DNA of 64,000 bases from Lancefieldella parvula (GTDB lineage: Bacteria > Actinomycetota > Coriobacteriia > Coriobacteriales > Atopobiaceae): NCBI GenBank assembly GCA_023300185.1, contig CP097092.1, positions 248,001 to 312,000 on the forward strand. Direction: 5' to 3'. Below, one piece after another: positions 25,891 through 36,776 of this stretch. The position numbers and the translations under genes are program-made. Within the stretch, counting starts at the first letter, position 1; the number at the start of each line of letters is the position of its first letter. The notes beneath the pieces are model-generated. The model searched no databases. It was not told the origin of the DNA and saw only the letters and a list, made by a program, of their open reading frames with translations.

Positions 25891-27932
25891 TTATTGCTGG
25901 CCAAGAAGCTCATCTAATCTTGATGCGCGCTCAACTTGTCGAGTAAGTCCTTGTTCCAACACTTCTTCAGAACCAATTACGGTAACTTTTTGTTTTGCTC
26001 TTGATACTCCCGTATAAATCAACTCTCGCAGATTCAAGGAGAGTCAGCTTCGTTGGTAAGCATTACCAACGCATGTTTATATTCAGACCCTGGCTTTTAT
26101 GTATGGTAATGGCATAACCAAGTTCTGCAGCTTCAATCTGTGGACGAGAAACATAGCGGACAGTTCCCCTTTCTTTTCCTGGGAGAACTAATTTAAAAGA
26201 GTCTCCTCCTTCTTGCAGAACGCGTTTAACTAAAAGACCTGTATCACCATTATTGGATATCTAAAGTACTTTGATTTTTCTAACTACCAGCACTGAACCA
26301 ATGCGCTCTCCATACGCATCGATATCATTTTTGTTGAACCAAAGTCTTTTTCAATTTCTTTAGAAATAAGAGCATTCCATTCTTGTATGCTGTTAGTGCC
26401 TGCTTTTGTTCCACGTTTTTTGGCGCAGAGTAATCGTAGATTATTCATTTCATCAAGTAATGTTGCGTATTGTTGATCAAGTTCTTCTTGGGAAATTTGA
26501 TCGTCTTTTTCTTGTTTGTAAAGCTCACCAACTTTTTGACTCAGGTCCTTATAGTGTTGTATGAGCTCCTCTTTATAAGAAGAATTTTTCTAAAATTACG
26601 TGAATCAATCAGCGTGACGTTCTTCTCGCCAGATTTAAGCAGTTCAATGGCCTTTTGTGTATCCTGATCTTTGATTAGCTTTACTAAGGTGCTAACTCCA
26701 CCTTCATTGCGATGACCTTGAGTAAGCGCTACAAGTCCGTTATGCAATTGAATAAAAGAAGTTTCAGAATAATCATTTGGCCACTGTTCTTCTGTGGACG
26801 TAGCTGTCTTCTCCCATAATTTTTTCAGCATGTTGTCAAGTTTGATACTTGCGGATAAATCTATTGAGGTGTCGCGGCGTGCCTGGTTTTGCATGCCCTT
26901 TACGATATCTGCCAGTACAGTTCCAACTTCTACAGACGCAAGTTGATCTGGGTCACCGATTACAATGACCTTTGCGTCTTGAGGAATTGCTTCTAGTAAT
27001 TTTTTAAACATGAGAAGGGAAACCATTGACGCCTCGTCAATGATAAATACATCTCCTGACAATTTGTTCTTTGCGTCATATGTGAAGTTTTCAATAACGG
27101 TAGGCTTAGCTCCAAGGAGTTTGTGGAGTGTAACCGCTTCAAGTTTGCCGTAGAAATCACTCTCAGAAGATGGGGCTTCGTTTTGGATTGATTCCTTAAG
27201 GCGATTAGCTGCTTTTCCTGTTGGTGCAGCAAGTTTGATATCAAGTCTTTTTTCAGGGTTGGTTTGGCGAAGGATTTCAATCATTCGTGCAACTGTTGTT
27301 GTTTTTCCCGTACCAGGTCCACCAGTTAGCACTATAAAGTTCTTTTGAGTTATTGCTCCGAGTGCTCTGACCTGCATAGGGCTTAAACAACCCTTCTCGC
27401 CAATTTTGAGTAAATTGTGGGATTGAATGGCATTGCTAATTTGCTCAACGGAAGGAGTTTCACCAGTAAGGTTTCTTGTTTGTCGCAAGATAATCTGTTC
27501 AGAAATAACCTTTTCTGCATACCAATATTTGTTTAGATAGAGCCATGGTGTTTCACTACTTGAAATTTCAAGTTGAAGGGGAAGAATGTTTTGTTGGTCT
27601 TCTGTTGTGGTTTGTTGATTTTTGGATACATTGCAATATGGGCTCTTAATCAATGCTTCAACGACGTTTTTTGTTGAAAAGGAATCAGGCCATGTAATCT
27701 CGTTAAGATTAAGACAGGTTGCGCCTTCATCAATTGCCTTGAAACAATAGGCGGCTGCTTCTTCTACTAAGAAAGCATCACCTTGCCCAGGATGTAAGAT
27801 GCTAAGTTCTTTTATATCTTGGTTAGATGGACGAAGAAGACGGCGAGCAAGTATCCGGAATGATTTCATTTTTCTCTCTTCGGGGCCTTCAATCTCTAAG
27901 CTTTTAGGTTTTGTATAGGTAAAACTATTCAT
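25891..27932 (-). pseudogene. recD: recD, exodeoxyribonuclease V alpha subunit, frameshifted
   Basis: SF1 helicase subunit of RecBCD, which processes double-strand ends. The intact 5' frame (start MNSFTYTKPKSLEIEG at 27932, ribosome site GAAGGAG) has LSPMQVRALGAI, the Walker A VLTGGPGTGKTTTVARMIE near residue 215, DVFIIDEASMV and VIGDPDQLASVEVG. The frame breaks at a five-A run near 26590, where the true continuation NSSYKEELIQHYKDLSQ is shifted. Two or more further shifts or stops follow (around 26260 and 26030) before the conserved ending ELIYTGVSRAKQKVTVIGSE and a stop at 25891. The start overlaps the recB stop. Likely non-functional. Confidence 0.85.
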
Positions 27933-30900
27933 GAGATGAATCTCCTTCAAGAATTGCATTTGTTTCAATTACTAGATCTTCAGGGATTGCCCAGGTAAAT
28001 ACTCCAGGAGCCTCTTCTGTATTGTTTAGTGGTTGATCGCCCATGCCCCTGACAAAGAGATATGCAACGCCTTTAGGACCTTTCCTGTAATTCTATATAC
28101 GGCAACTGCATAGATTAGTGCTTGTAGGAGGTAAGTGGCATCTTTCATTTCTTTTACAACAAATTCATGCCTATAGTCATTACGGCGCGGCGTGAGGATG
28201 GTTATTGTTGAGTCCGTATCATCTGGATCTTCAATTTCTTCAGTTTTTCCAAATAGCCTTGTAAGGTTGTTTGTTTTCCAGTCAGCAATGAAGTAATCCC
28301 CCTGATCATCACGCAGAAGAACGTCAATGCTTCCGGTAAGAATACCTTTCATTGATATTGCATCGCCTAGTTGCTTGGCAAAGTCTGATAGCTCATCAGA
28401 GTGGACATATTTTGTCCAACAGTCTGCAATTTCGTAAAGCATAAATTTACTCTTTGGGTTTAAATTGAAATCAAACTCCAGTTCTGCACGAATATTTTGA
28501 GAATTAATATCTACAAAAGATTTGCCCTCAAATGGCCCATTTAGGCTAATACTAAAGACCTGCTTTAGCGCTTGCGTCAGTCTTTCATGGGATTCTTCAA
28601 GCGACAGAGGCTCGTGGTCTTTGGAGTTTAAGTTCTTTTCTATAAGCGTTTGTTTTGCTGCGTATGAACAAGCTTCATCAAAGCTCAGTGATGGACTTCG
28701 ATCCTGCGAACATTAATGAGGTTTTCAAATGCTGCGTGAATTTGAGTACCAAAATCTGTTCCCGCTTCTAAATCTACCAGTGGGTGAGTGTCAGCAGAAA
28801 GCTCTTTGTTGAACCATTCTTCATTTGGAGATGTCTTTTTGGTTTCATTCTATGAGCTTCTCATTATTTTCAACGTTTAAAGACGTCCGAAATTTCTTCA
28901 ATTTCATCATCATCATTTCCGCCTCCGCTGGTCGTAACGTCTGATTTCAGGTTAGTGGAGATACTGGAGTAAGAGGTTCTGTATTTCAGTTCTGGCAGAT
29001 CGGCAGTATTAATATGCTTATAGGCACATAGTTCATCAGGTATGCTTGACCGGGCCCTGCCATTGGAGACATCTTCTCCGCTATTTAGCACATCATCAGT
29101 AAGCTCGAAAGTATTGCTACTTAATTTGGACTTTGCATTAGCCAAAGCTCGCCCTAAAGGAGGAAGGGCTGGCGGCTGTCTTTACTTGAATTATCTTCTG
29201 GAAGGGGATTGGTCCACACGACGTTCAATAACTCTGCTCGAGTGAAGGCAACATAGGCTATACGTGCATTTTCTTCCGATTCCTTTTTAAGTTTTATTTG
29301 TTTTAGTTCTTCTATGGAACAGTTTTGTAAGATTTGGAGATGAAGGAAAAGCGTAGAGACAACAAGTCCTAGAACTGCCATTAGAGCCATTTCGTTCTTC
29401 AGTGGCTAAATAAGGTAAGAGAACTATTGGAAATTGAAGACCTTTAGAACCGTGATATGTGTATATTTGTACAGATGCCTCATCGGTAGGTATATTAAGT
29501 TTTTCTTCATCTTCTGCGTTTCTTGAATTTTTGGCTGCAGCTTTGATTTTCATACTTAGCTTTTCTACAAGGTAGTTCAAATTAGGATTTTCATGCCATA
29601 GTTTTTGTAGCCAATTTTTGACTTGAAGAGCGTTGATATAATAATCTTCACCGTACCAATTAGTAAAAACTCTTTGGCTGAAGTTAGATTTAGCCTCTAT
29701 GTTTTCCCATAAAAGATTAAACCCACCTTTTTGGGTATGATTTTTATATTCTTGCCACCGTGTAATAATTATCATCAAGTGCAGAATCATTCATTAAATC
29801 ATTAACTTCAAAAATGCCAAAAGGTCCAGTGGCAACTCTCTTAAGGAGATTTTGGTCAGAGAGACTTACTAAAGACTCAAGTAAGTCCAACCAGTCCTTT
29901 GCAGCCTGTTCATCAAAGACACTTGTTGTATTAGTGAATACAGCTGGAATACGAGAATCTTTGAGAGTACTTAAAATTTCTTTAGCCTCATTTGTCGTGT
30001 TTACTAAAACGGCTATGTCACTTGGCTCTATAGGCCTAGGCTCATTTTGATCCTTTTTAATGGAGTAGGTCTTTAACAGATAATTGATTACAGGTACCAC
30101 ATCGTCTGGAATATTACCTTTATTCAATTGTGTTTCTGATGTACGAATAAATAATCCTTTGCTTGATGAGTTATGATTGCCACCAAGAAGCCTTCTGTCA
30201 TTGATATGTGTATGCACATCCATTATCGACTCAGGCTCAAAAAGCTCTTTTGTTATTGCATTTACGGCATCTACCACACAACTATCGCTTCTATAGTTGG
30301 TATTTAAGACATACATCTTATTGTTATCTTTTTGGGCTAAATCGCGCGCATCACGGAAATTCTCAACATCTGCTCCACGGAAAGAGTAGATAGATTGTTT
30401 ATCGTCACCAACAGTAATCACTTTGACTGGTGAATTCTCATTGGAACCGCTTAGGAAAGCTTTTTTGATGATATTCCACTGATTGATATCAGTATCTTGG
30501 AACTCATCAACCATTACTAATTTCCAACGTTTTTGAAGTAACTTTACAACCGGTTCGGAGCTAACCGCTTCGTTGGTAAGAGCTAAAAGACTATCATTTG
30601 ACATTACGGAGCGTGTCCGCTCCAAAAGCCCATAAAGTTGAGCGAGGTCTTTTGTCCATCTTTGCCATGCGAGAAGTTCGCTGTTAGGCTGAATAGAAGA
30701 ACATTTAGCTTCATCCTCTGTAGAATTAGATTCTGTACTTGATTTATCTTCTTTAGGCTCAAACACACCTTCCAGATCAGCAAAAAATACATCTCTATTA
30801 AAAGAGCTCTGAGCATTCTTTAAGTGTCTTCTGATAACTTTTACTGTCAAAAGAACGAGCAAAAGATTTTGACTGAGAGTACTTTGTCAGATTTGCATTA

Positions 30901-31352
30901 TTGGTAAACTCAAGTAAATCGCTTGTGTCTTGTGATAAAGTACGCCCTGCATCAAAGTCGGCCAAAGTGCCAACAATCCCTAAAATTTCAGTGCAGAAGT
31001 GATGGATTGTACCGATAGAAGCTTCATTGAGGTGCGCAATAGAGTATGCACGGTTCTTCTCAAATTGTTTCTCATTAAGAGATTTACCAAAAGATTTTTT
31101 AAGGTCAGCAACTTCTTCCTCGTTGGTTAAAAAGGTTTGTATGCGAGTTTTGAGTTCTCTTGCAGCATTATTGGTAAACGTGATGACTGCAACTTCTTCT
31201 GGTTTTATACGATTCTCTTCGTTTGAATCAACAAATAGATAGCAAAGCTTCTTACAAATAGAATACGTTTTACCAGTTCCGGCACTTGCATTAAGGAATG
31301 TGAGAGGAGAGCCGAGTTCAGATTCTGCTTTAAATTCATTTAAATTACTCAT
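27925..31352 (-). pseudogene. recB: recB, exodeoxyribonuclease V beta subunit, frameshifted
   Basis: UvrD-like helicase plus nuclease subunit of RecBCD. Pieces in order on the minus strand: 31352-30798 with LTFLNASAGTGKTYSICKKL (Walker A) and VAVITFTNNAARELKTRI; 30862-29744 with LVMVDEFQDTDINQW and VGDDKQSIYSFRGAD; 29790-29287 with YTYHGSKGLQFPIVLLP; 29390-29154 with ARIAYVAFTRAELLNV; then a decayed stretch; then 28442-28026 with the nuclease core GSIDVLLRDDQGDYFIADWK. The last residues before the recD start read LVIETNAILEGDSSHE. At least five frame changes. It begins two bases from the recC stop, so recC-recB-recD formed one operon. Confidence 0.85.
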
Positions 31353-31353
31353 G

Positions 31354-34300
31354 TTACTTTCCTTTTTTTGAATCTGATGGGCTGTCTATTACATTTGACC
31401 AATCAATTTGATCTGCAAGAAGTTTGAAGATTGATCCGTTAGATTCTTGTTCGTTTGTGATTTCATCATCATTTGAGCGGCTACAAATAAGACTAAGTGC
31501 GGTCTCATAATTTTCTAGCTGGTCTATTGGAATATTAATTAGCTCTTGCCAATTAGCATTCTCGCCCCAAAGCACTCGGTCATATTCCTTATGATAGTTG
31601 CGATTCTCTTTATTAAATTTATATAGAGTCTTTTTATCAACGGTGGTGTCACTGCACTTCGTATCTGGTTCAGACTTTTTATAGGGCTTAATGGTGTTAA
31701 TGTCTAGTGGGAGTGGGAGTTGCTGACCAATGAGATAAATTTTGATGAGCCTTGTAAGCCAGTCAGAAAGTATCTGGTTGTTTTCTACGATGACGCTATT
31801 TAGGACGTCACTAATTAGATTGAGTATCTGAATACCAAAGTTTTCCATATTCAATTTTGTTTTTATGCTGTGGACAGAAGTAAAATTACCGCTTTAATGG
31901 TTATCGCTAAGGAATCTTTATCTTTATCTTTATCTTTACTTTTCTCTTTTTAAGAGTATTGCTCTCAATTTCAACAACGCATGATTCACTTACAAGACAG
32001 TTCTTGATTGTGCCAGAAATCTTATATTCGTCTACGTTGACTTGTATGGGGGTATTTGGAACAAAAGAGCAATCGTCAGCAAATCTTCTCTTGGAGGCTT
32101 CTTCTGTAGCGTCATCCATAAATAAGTATTGTAATTTTGCAAAAAGCATTCATCACCTGCTCCTCGATATCGGGATTAGGTTTTTTGATAGTCTTGGATA
32201 GAGCTTCTACTCCTGCATAGTTTCTTGTGCTTGAGTCAAGTTGCTTAAAGACATCACTAATTACAGGACTATATAGATCCTTCTCGTAATTGTCTGGCTC
32301 ATATCGGAGACCATTTGGTGTTTCGAGTTCTGTTAAAGCACTTGCTTTTGCTCGTGCGGTGAAAAGATAGCTGGGTCCAGTTTCATCGAACAGCCCGTAA
32401 GATTTTGTTTCATCATCGGGGATGAATATGTCAAGCTTTTTCTTAACAAAATAGTCGGTCGGATCTTTATAGAAGCTAAGTAAATCAGAGAGATCGATTT
32501 CTTTTTGTGAATCAAATTGATCCTTTGAGAATGTCCACTGAGAAAGTGTTTTAGAGTAGCGATCAGTTGATTTGGTTCGATAATTGATATAGGCGTCACG
32601 CATTTTGGAACGGTCTTTGTAAGAATGAACATCTGTAAGATCTGCGTCTGGTTTGGAAAAAGGCTGCAACCTGTATGTTATTGAGGGAACAGGAGAAAGT
32701 TCTTGTTCAATATCTGCAATTACAGTTGGAGTATCTAAAACTTTACCGGTATATTCACTTCGACTGCTATAGACAATATCAACTTGTTTAGCACTTGTAA
32801 GTAGTGCATAGAGTTGTTTGAACGATTCTCTTGTTTCGTTTCTTAGATTGCTGATTTTCTCGCTCTCAATATTTAACAGCGCATCATCTCCATATACTTT
32901 ATTTGCAAGAGGGAAGTTTTTATCGGTAAAGCCTGCGAGAATGATGCGTTTATAAGGCGTACAGTGCAATTCATTTGTGGCACAAACAACAGGAGTACCT
33001 GGAAGCATATTTCCTGGAATTCGCTGTTTAGAAATGCGACTTTCAGCAAGTTTTTTTACTTCATCTAAGGTAAGTGTAATTTGGTTTTCTTCAGGGTTAA
33101 GAGAAAGAATTTGTCCAGTTTTATCTAACCATTTACGCGCTATTGCACGAGCTTTTTCTCTTCAACAACTGACGGCTTGAAGAAGACGTCATCCAATGAT
33201 TCTTGAAGAAACGCTGACCAGTTATCAATTGTGAGGTCAATTGCCTTATAGCTTTCTTCTGGATTTATCGAGCAAATAAGGTTTCTAAGTTGTTCAAGAT
33301 ATTGAATTGCTTTTGCAGCAACCGAAACAGTTATTGAGCTATTGATTTTTGGGGTGTAAACCGAGGTATCAGAATCATTTGAATTCCAACAAATAGCTTC
33401 TTTAGTGTCAACTGAGATAGCAGAAGCGATGCAACGGAGGACGTATTCAATTGTGCCTGTTCGGTTAGGTAATATCTCACTACGTAACTGTGAATTGTAG
33501 TCCCATCCCCAGGCAGCTTGTGCATCTTGCATTAACGCAATGAGATTCTGTCCATCATCATAAGATAGACCCGCTGCGTTTAATACTCCTTGTAGAGAAA
33601 AGAGCTTTGCAATATCTTGGAAATTAACAGGACCATCTAGAAGAGAAAACAACGTTAAAAGGTACTGGTTTGTTTCTGAAGATTGGTCATTACGAGTTTC
33701 ATGAGAGAACCAAAGTTTAATGTGTTTAGAGGGATGATCGTTCCCTGAATTGTCTTTTCGTTGATTATCGTGTTTAAAGGCAAAAGAAAGCAGTGGGAAA
33801 AGCGTATCCAATTCTGGGGTTAGAATAAGAATCTCTTCTGGATTGATATTTTCTTCTTGTGAATTAACTAGCTTAACCACAAGATCTTGAATGACCTGAA
33901 CCTGTCTATTGATTCCAATGCATTTATGAAGTGCGGTTTGTGGCAAAGAATAGCTTTCATTTTTCTTTATCTCGTTTTCTGAGGGCATCCAATTTTCTAA
34001 TTTTGGACCAAGGTTGCCAGAATCGGAAAGCTGGTATTCTTTGACTTTGATATTTGAGTTCTTTAAGCCTGAAATTAGGTTAAGTTCAGATTGAGAATAG
34101 AAGAGAAAACCATACACAAAGATTGACTTTGGTAAGCGTTTGATTGAAGCATTTATATTTTTTGTGACACCAAAAGACGTGATAAATTGAGCTGGATTAC
34201 CATACTCAGGGTTCAGCTGAAGGAGTTTTTTCCAAAGAGTGATTTGCCATTGGGAGATTTGATTGTTAGGAAGTTCTAACAGAAGTTCAGGCATTTGATC

Positions 34301-35399
34301 AAGATATCTTAGATAATTTTCAGCTGTTGTTTGCGCAAGAGTTAACCTACGAGCCTTTCTTTTTCGATAGTCAATCGTAGATGTTGAAAGTCCTTCAGTA
34401 GCAAAGCGTGCGCGTGCAGAAGATATTGTTTTAGTTTAAAAAGTCTATAGCTTCAGGGGTATCAATTTTATTGAAGAGCTGTATTAAATGCTTCTGTAAG
34501 CTCGGCCTGGAATAGTTGGCTGAGCTCGTTATTTTTTACTTTCAAATTCAATTGCTTTTCGGACTTTTCCTATTAGTTTTGGTTTTGTCGCTTTTTTGCC
34601 TTGAGCGATTTTCTCTTCATAACTTTTATATTCATTTTCATATTTTTCTTTTTTGTCTCTCTCATCGTCAGTAAGTTCAAGTCCAGTGATTTGATATTGC
34701 TGAATGCAGTCAGACAATGAATTTTTATTTTGCTTGAGGGCGGAGCTGATATCTAGAGCAGTTATAGTTTTTGGAAAATTATTGCATACAGAGTCTGTGA
34801 TGAGTTCTGTAAACAATGTCTCCAAGTTGCTCAGATTACGTTCGACGGCTTCAAACTTAGAGGTTTTTTCTGAAATGATAAATCGAAGAAATCTTTTGCC
34901 TTGAGGAACTTCATCGAATATCCAGTCAAAAAGATCTGCTGCAACATCGGAAACAATGAGCTTAAGGGTGTCTGGATCAATGTCTAAGGAAGTCTTCTTC
35001 ATCTGTGGATTCTTGTGAAGTTTTATCTGCTCCAATCCAGTATTTAAAGTTATCTGGGAATTCATCGGCATAGTTATTAAAAACTTGAAGGATTCTCCAG
35101 GTTAGGTTTTCTTTTGACCAGGGATCACCGTATAGAAGTGCGTCTAGGTTGTTTTCTTTAATGGAATTACAACGAATTTCAGAGATAAGATCTTGTGCTG
35201 TTATTATACGGGTACCTGCATAGATTCCTTGTTCAGCAATCTTTAGCCTGAGGTATGCAGCGGTTTGTTGAGTGGGTACAAGAATAAGTTGATCGTTGTC
35301 CATGATGTCATGATGTGACATCTCGGATAGAAAATCTTTTATGAAATTATTAAAAACTTTATCGATACCTGAGGTTTCTTTGTGGGTTTTCTCATTCAT
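31354..35399 (-). pseudogene. recC: recC, exodeoxyribonuclease V gamma subunit, frameshifted
   Basis: The RecC scaffold subunit, which in E. coli splits the strands and scans for Chi. The span of 4046 bases fits a protein of about 1100-1300 residues. Pieces: 35399-34977 (MNEKTHKETSGIDKVFNNF, with ILVPTQQTAAYLRLKIAEQ and ENLTWRILQVF), 35071-34529, 34294-33140 (IFVYGFLFYSQSELNLISGL, HKCIGINRQVQVIQDLV, EEILILTPELDTLFPLLSF), 33008-32112 (RIILAGFTDKNFPLANKVYG, FSKDQFDSQKEIDLSDLLSF), and 31854-31354. The motif of HKC...REVEVLHD type and the TPDI..Y-like segment support RecC. At least five frame changes. It starts 58 bases below the WYL regulator stop. Confidence 0.8.
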
Positions 35400-35439
35400 T
35401 TTATTTGCTTTCTATGTTAAGTGGACAACGAAGAGGCGT

Positions 35440-36507
35440 TTAGTAGAAATGGCGACTATTCGTATTTCTCGTGAAGTACTTTAAGTGCTTTTTCAAATTT
35501 AATTGGAATAACAGAGGTCCTTCTACCGTTGCAATATCGTAGTTATGAAGAGCCCACTGAGTCATTGCAATTTCGTTAGCTTCAACCTTTGCATCAAAAG
35601 TTTCATGTGTTTTGTTGTAGATCTCTTTTACATGTCCAAAATCGTTGAAAAATGAATTTCTTGCGCTTCGCTCATTTTTCACGTGGATTGTAAATGTTTC
35701 AAGTGGATCTGAATACATATAAAGATAATCAAGAGGATACGTTTCCGGTATTTGTTCAGCTGGCTGGATTTTCTCGCCATCTTTTTTATCACGATAGATA
35801 ATGTTGATGTTGAGCATGTATTCGAGAGAGAAATGATACAACTTGCCGCTGTCGGCAAAGCGGGCTAATAAATAGTACTGTCCTCTTCGCGCTACAATTT
35901 TAACCGGAAGGACTTTGTATTTATTTTTCCTATGGTCTAATCCCGAAGGTGTGGAAGTGAGCTTTAGCTCTGTGTTGTATCCTCCGAGTTCAAAAGTGAC
36001 CTGAAGCTTTTCTTGAATAGCTGAAGTAAGTTTTTTGATATTTGAATAGAGCTGATTGTTGGTAAGACGTTCATGCTTATCGTCTTCAATAGTTATGTTA
36101 GATAGAAGGTTGAGCGCATCGTAACCACCAAGTAGGCTTACCGTACCAAAAAGGTTTTTAAGTTGCTCGGAAGACAGTCTGCTATCTGGTGTGATACCCA
36201 GAGCAATATATTCAACAAGTTCTGGGTCCAGCGGAGGGACTACATACCAGTTATATCCCGCATTAGGTAAATCTGATTTCTCTAATTTTTCAACAGTAAA
36301 AAGGCTTTCAGGATATTTTTGAGAATAGCTATAAAAAAGTTCAAGAATATCTTTAACTCGACGGCGATCAGGAAAGATGTTGTATTGCTGAAGCTTCTCC
36401 AAAATATCAGAGATAGATAGAGGATGTTCCTCAGAGCTTTCTCTTAAAAGAATTTTTTGGACGAGAAGAGCAAGCGATGCGTTTTTTACAAATGAATCAT
36501 CTGCCAT
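35440..36507 (-). CDS. WYL-domain transcriptional regulator
   Basis: A 355-residue regulator with an N-terminal winged-helix region (SISDILEKLQQYNIFPDRRR near residues 28-50) and a C-terminal WYL ligand-binding domain (KYKVLPVKIVARRGQYYLLA near 198-217). WYL proteins such as PafBC sense single-stranded DNA or nucleotides, and others control defence loci. The last 20 residues are probably out of frame: the alternative frame near 35510 reads SVIPIKFEKALKVLHEKYE and stops near 35457, a typical WYL ending, so a small indel lies around 35520. It heads the recCBD operon and is divergent from the AAA+ gene; the CATGTAC palindrome at 36603 lies 96 bases upstream of its start. Confidence 0.82.
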   Translation of the reverse strand: MADDSFVKNASLALLVQKILLRESSEEHPLSISDILEKLQQYNIFPDRRRVKDILELFYSYSQKYPESLFTVEKLEKSDLPNAGYNWYVVPPLDPELVEYIALGITPDSRLSSEQLKNLFGTVSLLGGYDALNLLSNITIEDDKHERLTNNQLYSNIKKLTSAIQEKLQVTFELGGYNTELKLTSTPSGLDHRKNKYKVLPVKIVARRGQYYLLARFADSGKLYHFSLEYMLNINIIYRDKKDGEKIQPAEQIPETYPLDYLYMYSDPLETFTIHVKNERSARNSFFNDFGHVKEIYNKTHETFDAKVEANEIAMTQWALHNYDIATVEGPLLFQLNLKKHLKYFTRNTNSRHFY

Positions 36508-36602
36508 ATCTATTCCCCTCAGCTGTATGATTATTTTATTTTATATAGAGTTTTCTAATAGCGTTATGTTTGAAATAATTTTCACAATCATTTCAGAATA
36601 TT

Positions 36603-36624
36603 CATGTACCAATTTTTGTACATG
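36603..36624. promoter_or_regulatory. Palindromic operator candidate, site 2
   Basis: CATGTAC, 8 A/T-rich bases, GTACATG, extended to 9-bp arms (TTCATGTAC/GTACATGAA, 36601-36626). It lies in the divergent region between the WYL-recCBD operon (start 36507) and the AAA+ gene (start 36777). Confidence 0.65.
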
Positions 36625-36776
36625 AATTGAAATCTCTTTTTTATACCATCTTGATACTCGCTTGAGCAGGATTCGTTATTTAAAGCCAGACGATTTCTGA
36701 TAGATGAAAACAGATTTGATCTACGCGTAGTTTTGAGCTGTTTGAGTCACTAGCGAGCCAAACGAAGGGGAATGAA

